64,000 nucleotides of DNA from Epiperipatus broadwayi. Lineage: Eukaryota; Onychophora; Udeonychophora; Euonychophora; Peripatidae. Numbering within the stretch: the stretch's first letter is position 1; each line of letters starts with the position of its first letter. The stretch lies in NCBI GenBank assembly GCA_028023455.1, contig JAQFVV010006734.1:312001-376000 (forward strand). Reading direction: 5' to 3'. Both the position numbers and the translations under genes were made by a program. This document shows, in pieces, positions 33,950-45,529 of this stretch. The notes beneath the pieces are model-generated. The model was not told the DNA's origin, did no database searches, and was given only the letters and a program-made list of their open reading frames with translations.

Positions 33950-36300
33950 TATGGTAGCAATATGACTTGATAAGATATATTACATAGTTTCTTCTATATA
34001 TGTCTTTTTAAAGATAATTTTATATCCAGATCTTATCATTTTTATTATTCATAGCAGTTACATCCCCTGTTATTCTTTGGAGTCACTAGCAAGACAACTC
34101 AGTTCACAATCTTTGCTTATGAATAATTTTGAGGGGATTTCCATGCCATTATCAAGGAAATGATGTATTAATCTAATAATAGAATATTTGATATATCTTG
34201 TATATTACTTGGTTTGCTTTTATTTAGATACCATATTAAATACTGAAAAGTTTTTTCTCAGCCAATCCATTTGATTCACAGTATTAGGATATCATATGAA
34301 TATGATTTATAATCCACTTCCTTATGGAATCTTGGAATTTAGCTGTGGTTAAACAGAAACCCATGGTTGCAAAAATTCCTCTTAATTTTGCAATTGTTTC
34401 ACCTGCATAATTGATGTGTATATATTTTCATGGATTTATTTTAAAAGGCCAAGATGCATCTTCTTTTAATGGGAAGTTAGTAATGGTATGACATATTTTA
34501 CATTGTTTAATACATAGCTTATATGCCATTTTACATAATCATGGCTAAAGATTTCATTTTGACAATTCCTGCATGATTTAATGTGTAATTATAAAACTTG
34601 TTTTTAACTTTTGCATGAAATCAAAATCTTGTCATTTAAGAAAATACATCCTTTGTTCACAGATAAATGATCAAAAGATGTCCACAACAATTAGTAGAAT
34701 AATTTAGAAGGCTGTTTTTTTTTTAATTCTCCCTAGTTTATTTTTGTTAAAGCCTGGAAGTTTTCATTTAGATGAAACTTGCTTATTTTATTTTTATTTA
34801 TATTACTTCTTAATTTATGTAAATAATCTATAGAAATGTTTATATGTTTTGTTCCACTCTATCTTAGATTATGGATAATGCATTGTCATGTTAAATTTAA
34901 TTGTTCTTGTAGTACCTGGACTTGAAACTGTAGCCAGCCAATATATTCAGGTTTTCAAAATTCAAAACATCCTAGGACTTAGGTGATCAGAGATTGATTT
35001 CACACGTGATATAATTCTGAATAAGAGTTTATGATCAATAATCATTTTGAAAAAGCAATCCTATGGGTTACTGGTGAAATCATTTTATAATTAATATTAT
35101 AACTAAAGCCTCCTTGTCTAATTGGCTGTAGTTTTTATTGGTATTAATGAGAGTTTAATATGTGAATGCAATTGGATTCTTGCTATTGTATGTGGGATGA
35201 TTAAGTAATTTCCATACTATATATCCTAAAGCAGTTATTAGGGCAATGTCCAATGGCTGCCATAGTGATTAGAAGACTTACAAATACTTCATTCTGTTGT
35301 CAAATCAAATCCACTTTTGCTTTTTTCTTGGAATAGTAGAGTACAAATAATATATGCTTTCACCTTCAATTTTTTTTTAAATATCAAGCTTTAAAAGGCT
35401 TGCAAATTCATAATATTACGTAGCACTAGGGCATTCATAATTGCATTTTTCTTATAACATGTAGACCTTTTGCTCTATTTTGAAATTAATTGCTGTAAAA
35501 TTTAAGTTCCTGAGCTTCACATTGTTCCAAAAGTAGATAATTTTTACATACTTTATTAACACAATTCCTTAAAGCAGTTTCTCAGTTGGTCAATGCCAGG
35601 ATTTCATTGAAATACATTATAACATATTCTATGCTCTGAAATCATATTTATATTTGACTGAAATAAATTTGGAACTATTGTAATCCCAACTAACATTTTA
35701 TAATAATTGAACAAGCCTATGTGCATTATGAAAGTTAATATTCCCACTAATTTTTCAGTATCAGGAATTTGAAAGAAAGTGGACTTCAAATTTTGTTTGC
35801 AAAATGAGTCTCTCTTTTTAATCTGACTGTTATTTTATTTGCATCTGGGACAGGATAGAATTTTTATTCAAGCTTTTATTAATTGCTATATTTATTTATG
35901 AAATTTTGATTAGCATATTAGAAGAAGAGGGAAGGAGTGGCCCAGTCTGAGATCTTTGTGGGTAAGATATACTCTCTTTACTATCAATTTCTGGAATTTC
36001 TTTGATTTTATCACATTGGATAAACCCTGTGCATATTTAATTTATGCAAATGATGTATTTATTTGGCATTGATCTAAATTAAGCAGAAAAGGTTATTTAT
36101 TAGTTACTTCTCTTTTGAAGGTAAACTTTTTAACTACATAGATTTCTATGCTCAAGAGTTTAAAGCATTTGATTTGTTATACTTTGGACTGTGTATGATG
36201 ATATAATTTTTGAATGTTTATTTAACATGACCAAAACTTAACCTACACTCTTTGCTTTCATTGAATTTCTACTTATGTATTTCATTAGAATAGTTTGATT
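33950..36300 (-). pseudogene. old Ty3/gypsy pol remnant
   Basis: Domains are in the right order on the minus strand but full of stops. RT: FFQIPDTEKL, FIMHIGLFNYYKM and GITIVPNLFQ (35604-35789). RNase H: IDHKLLFRIISRVKSISDHL (about 34980-35040). Integrase: the zinc-binding end QCKICHT (about 34500), then KYIHINYAGETI (about 34393-34420), where the first catalytic aspartate is now asparagine, and CESNGLAEKK (about 34260), which keeps the catalytic glutamate. No LTRs, gag or primer site were found. More decayed than the element at 20-26 kb. Confidence 0.8.
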
Positions 36301-37574
36301 TAATTATGGAGTTTCTTTATTATTATTTTTAGTTAATAATTTTAAATCTTTAATGGTTATCAATAAGTCTTCGACCCCATTATCAAGCTCCATTAGTATT
36401 TTGCTTTTAATTTAAGTTTCTTCATTTTTAATATTAATTTTCATATTGTGATTTTTTTGCCTGAATAGAGGTACATTAATCTGTACTTCAATCTTTTATG
36501 AATTTATAATATGCTCCAATCAGGTGATCTTTAATTCACAATTTTTGCAATAGTTCTTTTGCCAACTATATTTGTATGCAACTATGGTCTTGATAGCTAC
36601 AATAATATGATTTTATTCCATCATTTTTTAGAAGTTTGTTGTTTTTATTGTTTTTTCCTTTACAGTTTGTAAATGTTAGCTAAGTAAGATTCAGTGAAGC
36701 CAATGGTTTGAAGTTGTTGGCTTGCTTCATCACTAGCTTCTCTGCTATTGAATATCTGATAGTTTTACTATATATTGTTTGTTATAGTGAGTGATTGTTT
36801 TAGAAGTTGTTCCAAGAGAACAATCTATAATAACAGATTTACACATAAGCAATCTTTCACCAAAGTTCTCAATGCTGTATTGTATTCATGAAATCCCTTT
36901 CTATTAGTTTTGTTTAATCTGTGAAATTCAAAATTCCATCTTTATAAAATTTAGTTGCTGGTAGATAAGATTCGTAGTGATTTTTATTAATTTTTGTCAC
37001 ACTATACATAGTATATATCTATTTTGGTATCATTGTTCATTAAAAGATACTACTCTATTCAGTTTAAATATGCACAAGGGAAAAACTCTACATGCAATAG
37101 CATCACTCAGTGCAAGCCAGAGTAATCAATGGATGCAGGAAAGAATGGTGATCATATGATATTTGATAGTTTAAATATAATGGCTGTTATGATAAATTAT
37201 TAATGACAAACTCATTTTTATTAATCTGAGTTTCCAATCTTATTTTTACATCAACTTAATGCTTTCAATCTTTAAAATGAGGATGAAGTGTGCCAATTTT
37301 CTTAATTGAACAATTTGTTTTGCACATGGTTCAACTTGGACTGTGTCCATTTTTATTGTTATGATCTGGTCCATTATGTTTAAATGCTACTAGTTACTAA
37401 GGCTAAATTAATATCCAAACTCATGATAAAACAATTAATTAATTATATATAATTGTTAGTGAATAGTTTATTAAATAATATTAGATTCTAACATAAGATG
37501 AAAATACACCTGCATATATAAAATTATATAAAGATTGAATACTGTGCAATAATACAGGATATGTTACAAATATA
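36301..37574. other. AT-rich spacer, possibly further decayed gypsy sequence
   Basis: No clear motif. The protease and gag parts of the neighbouring remnant would be expected here, but I could not recognise them. Confidence 0.4.
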
Positions 37575-38438
37575 TATCATCATTTTTATCATTGTAATTT
37601 TAAACTAAATACCAATTCATTGTAGCATGAAGGACTCTTCCAGTTTGATGCACCTTTTCCAATCAATAACATCTGTTCTCCACATCATATCAGCAAACTT
37701 TCTCATTTCATTGATTAATTTTACAAGTGGTCTCTTTAGTTTTTTTTATACAATCTCTTGATATTCAGATTAAAACCTTAACTATCCACCCATTATCATT
37801 TCTTCTAATAATATGTTCAGTCCAGCTTCATTTCAGTCTTTTTAAATTTTTTAATGTTAGCGATATCTGTTTGCTCTCTCACTTATATGTTTTGTTTTCA
37901 ATTTCTTTTTGTAGCTCCTAACATATATCTCTTTGTACATCAGTGAGTGGTCTAAAGCCTCTGTACTGCTCTTCTGTTAAGTGTCCTTGTATCATATTCA
38001 AAAGTAAGAATTGGTAAAACTCATTTAATAAAAATCTTTGTTTTCAAACTCAGTTATTTTTACAGAAAACTCTATCTAAGTTTAAAGTTTAATTGTATGA
38101 TTAATTTCATGAATTATTCTTATATCTACATTAATAAATGACTAAGATATCAATCTTAATTTTCTTCTTGTGGGAAAATCCATTGAATATTACTTTAGTC
38201 TTTTTGTATTTAATTTTAGTCCTAGTTTATTAAATTTATCTCGTAATTTTTGAAATATTTCCTGGAACTCTGAAATATTATTTGCAAAAAAACTACATCA
38301 TTTACAAAATCCAGTTAACTTAAATAATTTTTATTTATTTTTTGCACCCGTAACTTCATATTTTAATCCACAAAAAACTTCTTGTAAAATTACACTTATG
38401 AGTTTTTTTATTATCACTATTTAATCTAATCACTGCTG

Positions 38439-38795
38439 TTAAATTTTGATAAATATCAGAATATGATAATATCTCGGGTATATTTCCCGATAGTCCAAAA
38501 TTATATCTACCACGAAAATGCTTAGTAAATTAAATGCCTTTTCATAGTCTACAAATCTAAAGCATAATGGAAATTTATATTCTTTGATTCTTTCTAAAAC
38601 TTTTCTTAATATTTGGATGTAATTTACTGAGTCAAAATCATTTTTAGATCCAGGTTGTTTTTTAAACTGATGAAAATTCAAAATTTGTTGTAGATGTGTT
38701 GTAATTATCTTGGAAAATATTTTGCACAGAATTGGTAGAGGACTGATAGATCTGTAATTTCGGATACCTTCTTTATCGCCTTTCTTAGAAATCAA
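38439..38795 (-). pseudogene. RTE reverse transcriptase fragment
   Basis: Reads ISKKGDKEGIRNYRSISPLP, LCKIFSKIITTHLQQILNFH, then SVNYIQILRKVLERIKEYKF and FVDYEKAFNLL. Motif A keeps its aspartate here, unlike the other copy, but motif C is FVND and flanking frames are broken. Confidence 0.85.
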
Positions 38796-39444
38796 TCTTC
38801 CATTTTTCCAATTACCTGATAAAATTTCATCATTTAGACAGTTGTTATATAACTTTTACAACAATTCTTCTATTTATTCACCTGCTTCATTTAAAACAAT
38901 AATAATTTCATCATTTCCTGAAGCTTTTTCCCTTTTTCATAGATTTAATTGCATATCTTTATTCATTTAAAATATTTGACAATTTAAAAATATAATAAGT
39001 ATAAGGAATACTTCGTGTTTTTCTTTACTACCATATAATTCTTTATAAAACTCCTCAACCCATTTCATATTTTCATCTTATTGCTGAAATTACTTTTCTT
39101 CCAACATCGAGATGTTTTTTTAACACATTTGAAACTTTTATTCACTTTTACAATTTTTATTGTCATTTCACAATTACTATTTTTTTTATATTATTATTAA
39201 CTCTTCTTGGTATCATTTGACCATACTTTAGATATTTGATTCTTCTTGGATCATTTTTAAAAATTTTCATATTCCATTTTTCTTCATATATTGTCTTGCC
39301 TCTCTTTGCATCAGATATCTTGCTTGCAGTTCTTCATAGAATTATCAGATATTTTTTTACTGTCTTCAATTAAATATGAATCACCTTCAAAGACTAATAG
39401 TACTTTAAAATGATTATCAAGGTCTAATTTCCTTATCTGCCAGT

Positions 39445-40270
39445 GACAGAAGAAAAATTATTGACAACTTTTAGCTTCGATGATTATCAACTTGAAAATG
39501 TAAAATAATTTAAATACCCTGCTAGTTTTATAAATAGAAAAATGAATTTATATGTTAAGGTACAACACAGACTGCAGTGTGTTTCTCCTGTTATTAACAA
39601 ATTAAAAGATAGAGTTTCATTTCAGGAAAATAACTGCTGATACAAAGTTATCTGTTTATAGAGCCGTTGTTTTACATAATTTATTACATGGAAGTGAGCT
39701 TGTGCAAATAAAAGCATTAGAGAAGTTTCATTTAAGAATGCTTCATAAAAGTTTTTAAAAAACGTTAGCAAGATTATTAAACAATAACTTGTTGTATGAG
39801 ATATAGATTTCTTTATTATAAAATCACACTTTTTTTGGATTAGTCAGTTAAAATGAATGAAAAGGGCAAAAATGTGTTTTATCATGAGTTTGAGAATGAT
39901 TTTTATGGGAAAGATAGACCATGTTTATGTAATAAGAATTATCTTGAAGACATTCTAAAAAAGTGCAATGCATGTTTTTATTGAGCAAATGTGGCAGAGA
40001 ATATAATAGATTGGAGAATTATAATCAGATATGGTGTGAAGTATTTCAGAAAAAAAAATGGTAAAGAAATTAAGATACAACATTGTACAATACCAAATAA
40101 ACATAAAAATGGACCAGAATATTTTATATGTTAACATATTTATGGTTCACATATTGCTTTGTATAATTATAGCAAATCTCATTTCTAGAGTAATTTTCTT
40201 CTTTCTTTCTTCCTACCTTCTCTTTGGAGTTAGATTGATCACTCATTTATGAATAACTTTATTTCTGAGT
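39445..40270 (+). mobile_element. fragment of another LINE, inserted in the RTE endonuclease
   Basis: The RTE endonuclease homology stops near 39440 and resumes near 40285. Between them the plus strand has a decayed LINE end: TKLSVYRAVVLHNLLHGSEL (about 39650-39710), IKALEKFHLRMLHKSF just after it, and WRIIIRYGVKYFRKK near 40010. This pattern (LYRAVVLPTLLYGSE..., ALEKFHLRCLRKI) is the conserved post-RT region of a LINE type different from the host copy. Many stops. No tail or target duplication is clear. Confidence 0.65.
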
Positions 40271-40289
40271 GTTAGGAATATTAACTATT

Positions 40290-41000
40290 AATACTAATTT
40301 TCTTAATAGTTTTCATCTTTCTATTTTTGCATTAACATAATTGCCCGTCATTTCCTGCATTAAATATATTGAGATCAATACCGCATTAAATCTATTAGAA
40401 CCATTATAATCATAAAATATATATTTCCTCCACTTCTGTAGTACTTTTATTTCGATGCTTTCACGTTCATTTCCATTTAACATATTTCTCAAAAAAAAAA
40501 AGTGTTTTTTCCCCCTGCAATCTCCATTTGTCTGAGTCCTCTCTCTTTTCAATTACCATGAACAAATTTTAATTATATCAATTCTAGCATTAAAATCTCC
40601 CATGACAATTTTAAAATGTTGTTGGTCCGATCCAAAAGCATTTTATACATTCATATATCAATCATTTATTTCTTCATCATAATAAGAACTTGTTGGAGAA
40701 TAAAAATTATCCATTTGGTATCTTTCAATAATTTGAATAATTACTTTTGTCATTCTGTCTAATATACTTTTAGTCAGCAAAAAATTCTTGCACTCTTTAT
40801 TTATAGTAAGTCTGCTATTATTTCTGTTCCCAATATTTGTGCCTCTATAATAAATATATGTCACTTTTTAAATCAATTGTCTCTTCATATTTTCTTCTAC
40901 TTTCACGAAATCCAATAATGTCTCATTTAATATTTGACAATTATTTCACTTCATTCAATCTTCTTTCACTTGAAAATCATCTATAGTTGTAAACATTTAA
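40290..41000 (-). pseudogene. RTE endonuclease remnant
   Basis: The open piece at 40658-40864 reads YYRGTNIGNRNNSRLTINKE and SPTSSYYDEEIND, matching YYKGTNIGNTSGVGFIINKK and APTSSHSDEVVED of the other copy. The GDFNARI motif remains as a broken ARI near 40590. Confidence 0.75.
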
Positions 41001-41189
41001 GACCCTCTTTGAATGGAAGCATGAATCCACAATAAGGGGATTTTTAGTATTCTCCATCTTTGACCACCTACCATTGTCTTCTCATAGACATTCACCATGC
41101 TTTCTAGAAAATTCAACTAACCTTTCAGACAATTAAAGAAAAAAATCACGGTAAACACAGAAGTAAAGAGGCAAAACTTACCAGGAAAA

Positions 41190-41634
41190 CAACATGTGAT
41201 CATTATTTCCTCAGATCCGAGGCCCCTCACTGATGAAATCCAAAAGTTAGAAAATAATCTGGTAATATTGGATGAGTAAGCAATAGATAGGAATTTTATG
41301 CATAAACCTTCTTGCAATCATTGATCACTAAAAAAACCCATACTCCAAAATATATAGATATTGAACTGAGTTCAGATCTATATGGCTATACAAACCAATT
41401 AACTTTGAACTGGAAATATTATTGTGGTTTCATCTTGTGCACATAACTTTATGGTTAATTAAAAACGTAAAAGGTGGCTACTGAATAGATGCATTGGGTA
41501 CAAAGATTTTAGTATAGTGTCCACAGATCCATGGTTCCTCACTGATGGAAGCTAGAAACAAAAAACTAGTCAGGGGATATTGGATGAGTAGGCAATAGAT
41601 AGAAATTTTATACACAAATCTTATAGCATTCAAA
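41190..41634. repeat. two copies of an interspersed repeat
   Basis: Around 41200-41320 and 41520-41634 both read CAGATCC-RGG-CCTCACTGATG, then GGATGAGTA-GCAATAGATAG, then AATTTTAT-CA-AAA-CTT. Related pieces are at 43040-43200 and 7790-8050. Family unknown. Confidence 0.6.
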
Positions 41635-41803
41635 GCTATAGAATTGACAAAGATTATGTTGTGGAAATGGGATGGATCAGAATATGGGAAAATTTAGAGT
41701 GGGGAATGGAAGATAAAGTGGCTAACAGGTTTATCTGGGCATAATTGCTGAGATATTCTTGACTTTGTTTAAGGAGAAGCCACAAGACATCACATCACAT
41801 TAC
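41635..41803 (+). mobile_element. short LINE tail (CATCA-tailed family)
   Basis: Holds ATTGACAAAGATTATGTTGTGG, GCTAACAGGTTTATCTGGGC and AAGGAGAAGCCA, and ends in CATCACATCACATTAC (41788-41803). It covers only the last codons and 3' UTR of the family. Confidence 0.85.
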
Positions 41804-42412
41804 AAAAGATGGGATGATTTGTTAAGAGGATTGTTGAGTGTAATAGTAGTAAGGAATGGGATAAAAGAATAGATTTATTAATAAAGAATAGGGAGTTAGA
41901 GAGATGGAGAAATAGTATGGAGAGTAAAAAGAGTTTAAATATATATATAAAAATAAACAGAATATTAGGTGTGAGTTAATATATGATAATAGTAAGGAAA
42001 ATAGTTTATTGTTTGAGGCTTGAACAGGATCTTTAGCTACAAGAGAATATACATGTAAATGGAAAAATATGGGTGATTTATTTTGTAAATTATGTAAGGA
42101 AAGAATAGAAAATATTAGGCATTTTTGTTAATTGAATGTAAATGCTTGAAAACAAAAAGGGTACATATAATGAAGTTATGAAAAAATAAATATGAAAAAA
42201 GTGATTATACAGAAAGTGAATTATTGGTTTTTATGTTGGGTTTGGGAAAAGATAAGGGGGATTTAGATATAAAACTTATAGAGTTGACAAAGATTATGTT
42301 GTGGAAATGAGATGGAGCAGAATATGGGAAAATTTAGAGTGGGGAATGGAAATTGCTAAGATATTCTTGACTTCGTTTAAGGAGAAGCCATAATACATCA
42401 CATCACATCACA
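41804..42412 (+). mobile_element. second LINE tail, starting at the end of the first
   Basis: Starts AAAGATGGGATGATTTG immediately after the CATCA repeat of the preceding tail and ends in its own CATCACATCACATCACA (42396-42412). It encodes broken pieces matching the longer copy: EWDKRIDLLIKNRELERWRN, then SLLFEA-stop-TGSLATREYT (stop TGA at 42021), then CKLCKERIENIRH from the C-terminal zinc-knuckle-like motif. Part of the 3' UTR is deleted near 42340. Confidence 0.85.
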
Positions 42413-43239
42413 TAATAATCTAAACTTATGTTGGCTGATGCATGCAGATGAGTAACTCGTCCTATGTTTTTTACTGAAGTATTAAAACATCATAAGATCA
42501 CTATTTTTTATGCTCATGTAAACTATTAAAACAATAGCAAAGTTTTTCCGCAAATAATGTAAGTTCTAGAGATCAATACATACTAGACGTTTGTGACTAA
42601 CCATCACTATCCAGTGTTTTATCACCCAATGACCTCAGAGTAGTTTCTAACTTATGGCTTTTATCAGTGAAAAGCCTTAGATATGGGAATATTGATCCTG
42701 CATTTTGTTTCAATCCAAACTAATGTGCTTGTATAATCACATGCTAAATGACACTATTGTGTGGAGAAATTTGTGCTATTGTTTTAGCAGCTTGTGTAAA
42801 CATAAGGAAATAGGGATTATGTGATGTTTTATTGATTTAATACTAATCCTATCCAAAAGATAAAGACAATTATGGTTATTAAAATTATACCAAACTTTAT
42901 TCATATCTACAAGGAAATAAACTTGGGTTAAAAACATTATTAGGTTTTCAGTTTTAACTTATAGCTTTGTAATAGCTTAAAACGATTTACTCGCTGACGA
43001 AGAAGCTTCCAAATAGTAGTTAACCAAAGTGATAAAAGATGGATGCTGGAGGGGTGTATTAAATCAAAAGATCCAAGTGCACTATTCCCAGATTTAAGAC
43101 TTCCCATTGAAGAAAGCTGTAACTAGAAAGTAGTCTGAGGATATCAGATGGTAAGGCTGGGTAGAGATTGTTATGCACAATCTTCTGGCATATATTATCT
43201 ACTAGAGCTTACTTTGGCATTATTGTGTAAAAAATTTTT

Positions 43240-43410
43240 TTGCTACTAATTGCTTATATGAATAATTATATAGTAATAACAGCTACAATGACAAAAAGAT
43301 ATAGAATGGCCACTAAGAACTTATAACTACTTAGTTCCTTAAAGCCTTCAAAGAGGAATCAAAGTGTCTCCTTTAAATTATTAGCATAATTCTAGTTTTG
43401 CAGACAAACA
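43240..43410 (-). other. orphan RTE 5' leader piece
   Basis: Matches 31905-32055: TAGTAATAACAGCT-CAATGACAA, GAGGAATCAAAG-GTCTCCTT and TAGTTCCTTAAAGCCTTCAA. Same strand as the RTE copy to its left, and probably its outermost part. Confidence 0.7.
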
Positions 43411-44250
43411 AATGCATATTGTGATAAATATATATTATGCAATATATTCAATATACTGGAAACATTATTTACATTAATCTATAGCTTTTGAGGGTACACT
43501 AATGATAATAAAACCACTTATTACCTATTTAAATTCTTAGATTCACTTTGGTGCCTACATTGGCAAACATTAACTGTGATGATCAGCCTCTGTAATAATT
43601 ATCACATCTTTCCCATTGCCGTCTGCTCTTTCATCTATGTATTTGTGTCTACTTAGTTTTTCTATGGTTTACACTTTTCAGAAGATAAGACTGGATTCTG
43701 GTTGGTGTACTAGATTTTTATAATTTTTATTCAAGGAGGATGAAACCGATCCATTCAGAATATCTGAATTATGCGTTTATATAGGTATTGTGTAAGTGGG
43801 TGAGATACATATATACAAAAATAAGAATGACAATTTATAAAGAATAAAATTGCTTTGTATAAAAATAAAACTTAAGTAAATGCTATTTTATGAGATTAAA
43901 ATAATATTTCTCTAGATGTTGTTTAGAATACAATGTAAACTTAAACTATTATTTAATAAACATTATTATTAATTAAAACACTATTGTTCTCAAATGCTTT
44001 TTTATTTTGAAAATATTATCAAAAATAGTTTTGTTTGATTTAATATCTTTGTTTATATATATTGGTGACCAACCATGTTCTTTTTGGGAGTTTTGTACCC
44101 TTTTTTAGTTGCATTTCTTTGAAATTTGTACTCCAAAATTACTTATTTTTATTTGTTTGTCTTTTGGGTCTTCATGCTAGTAATTTTATTTTTTTAATAG
44201 TTTAAATTGAACACATTTCACTGTAACAGTGGTCCATAGTTCAAGTCTAT
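43411..44250. other. AT-rich spacer
   Basis: Nothing recognised, apart from ordinary T runs. Confidence 0.5.
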
Positions 44251-44266
44251 TCACTAGATGGCAGTA
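44251..44266 (+). promoter_or_regulatory. possible CTCF-like site
   Basis: TCACTAGATGGCAGTA agrees with the CTCF core CCASYAGRKGGCRSY except at the first base. A 16-base match in AT-rich DNA is unusual, but no second line of evidence exists here. Confidence 0.3.
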
Positions 44267-44269
44267 TGA

Positions 44270-44610
44270 GTACAGATATTCTTATTTTTAAACACTTATT
44301 TAAATCAGAATCTCTATTCCAATTAAACAATATTATTTATGTTAGAATCTGTTTGTTTATGTCAAAATTTGTTATAAAATTTAAAATTGAGATTTAATAT
44401 ATTCAATAGAATTTGTTCAAAATTTAAACATTTGTTATAAATCACTGGCAATGCAAAATGACACTAAAATATGTTAGTAGGTTTTCTAGTTTTGTAAATC
44501 TGAAGGGGTTGGTGGATAAAATTTTAAATATTTTGCTATCAAATTTTAAATACATTGATATCACTTCAATAAGTTTTCAGTAGTGTGTGAGAAAATGGTA
44601 TATATATAAA
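44270..44610. repeat. dispersed AT-rich repeat, copy 1
   Basis: Shares CTGTTTGTTTAT, TTGAGATTTAATA and AATAAGTTTTCAGTAGTG with 50435-50700, and looser likeness with 51260-51520 and 51570-51800. The unit seems to run into the palindromes described next, so both may belong to one element. Confidence 0.5.
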
Positions 44611-44769
44611 TCTTGCATTAAAAAGTATCTTGACAATCTTTTAAAACTGAAATCAAAATAAATCTTAATTATGAGACTATTTTGCAAATAAATTTTATTT
44701 ATTATGCATGATTTTACTTTCAATCTTAATGCTATCAACTGAAAAATAATATATATAAAATAATAAATA

Positions 44770-45015
44770 CTTTTATTTATTTACTTTTGATTAAAAATAC
44801 ACAAAGTAATTATTTTTTCAATCACAATTGGGCTTTTTATATTTAATTTAAAATAAAACAGGAGGTGGGATACAGAAATTAATAAGATCAAACCCTATTT
44901 TTTATAACAAGAAAATGTTAATTTCTGAGCTTCCTTTCTTTTGTTTTAAATTGATTATAAAAAGCCCAATCATCATTGAAGAAACAATTATTTTGTGTCT
45001 TTTTAGTCCAAAGTA
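44770..45015. repeat. palindromic MITE-like repeat, copy 1
   Basis: The left arm has TTTTTTCAATCACAATTGGGC, TTTAATTTAAAATAAAACA and AATTAATAAGATCAAACCC. The right arm carries the inverted forms TTGATTATAAAAAGCCCAAT and GAAGAAACAATTATTTTGTG. The centre is TTTTTTATAACAAG. Two more copies lie at 51.0 and 52.5 kb. Confidence 0.8.
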
Positions 45016-45529
45016 TATTTGGATGAATGTATGTTTTTTATTTGTCCCCAAGAGTTCTTGTTTTGTTTTGAATTTTTGTTATATATAGTAATCATTTAAT
45101 CTTTTTAAAAAGACAAGTTATGATGGATTATTTAATTTTTGTATTAGAAGTTGTTTTATATAATTGCACTTAATTATTGCCATTGCTGAATATTCAAAAA
45201 GTAAATAAATCATGTAAAACATTTGAACACAAGTGCTGTATCTCTAATAATATTCTTACAATATATCAATTAAAAGAATTGGTGGTAAAAAGTAAAAGCT
45301 GAGGTCAAATTGTTTAATTATTGATGTATAAAAATAATGATAATTTAACAAAGCTGGACAGCACTACTAAATATATATCTATTTTTAAATCTCATAAAGT
45401 CCAAATATTTTATAAATGTTTGGTATTAGTGACAAATGGCTATTTTAAATTTGGATGTATTTCAGATTTTTAAAAATATTTAACTAAAAAATTATTTATT
45501 ATACATTATCTATACTAAACTTAATATAA

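Larger units (their letters stand above)
37575..43410 (-). mobile_element. second RTE LINE copy, decayed and split by nested insertions
   Basis: It runs parallel to the copy at 29.1-32.1 kb. The 3' end is near 37575 (ATCATCATTTTTATCATT). The C-terminal region is at 37620-38050, motif C at about 38285-38310 now reads FVND, the RT core is at 38439-38795, the endonuclease at 40290-41000, a leader piece at 42420-42480 and the outermost leader at 43240-43410. The gaps hold a LINE fragment (39445-40270), two CATCA-family tails (41635-42412) and an interspersed repeat. That all these pieces belong to one insertion is inferred from their order and strand. Confidence 0.7.
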
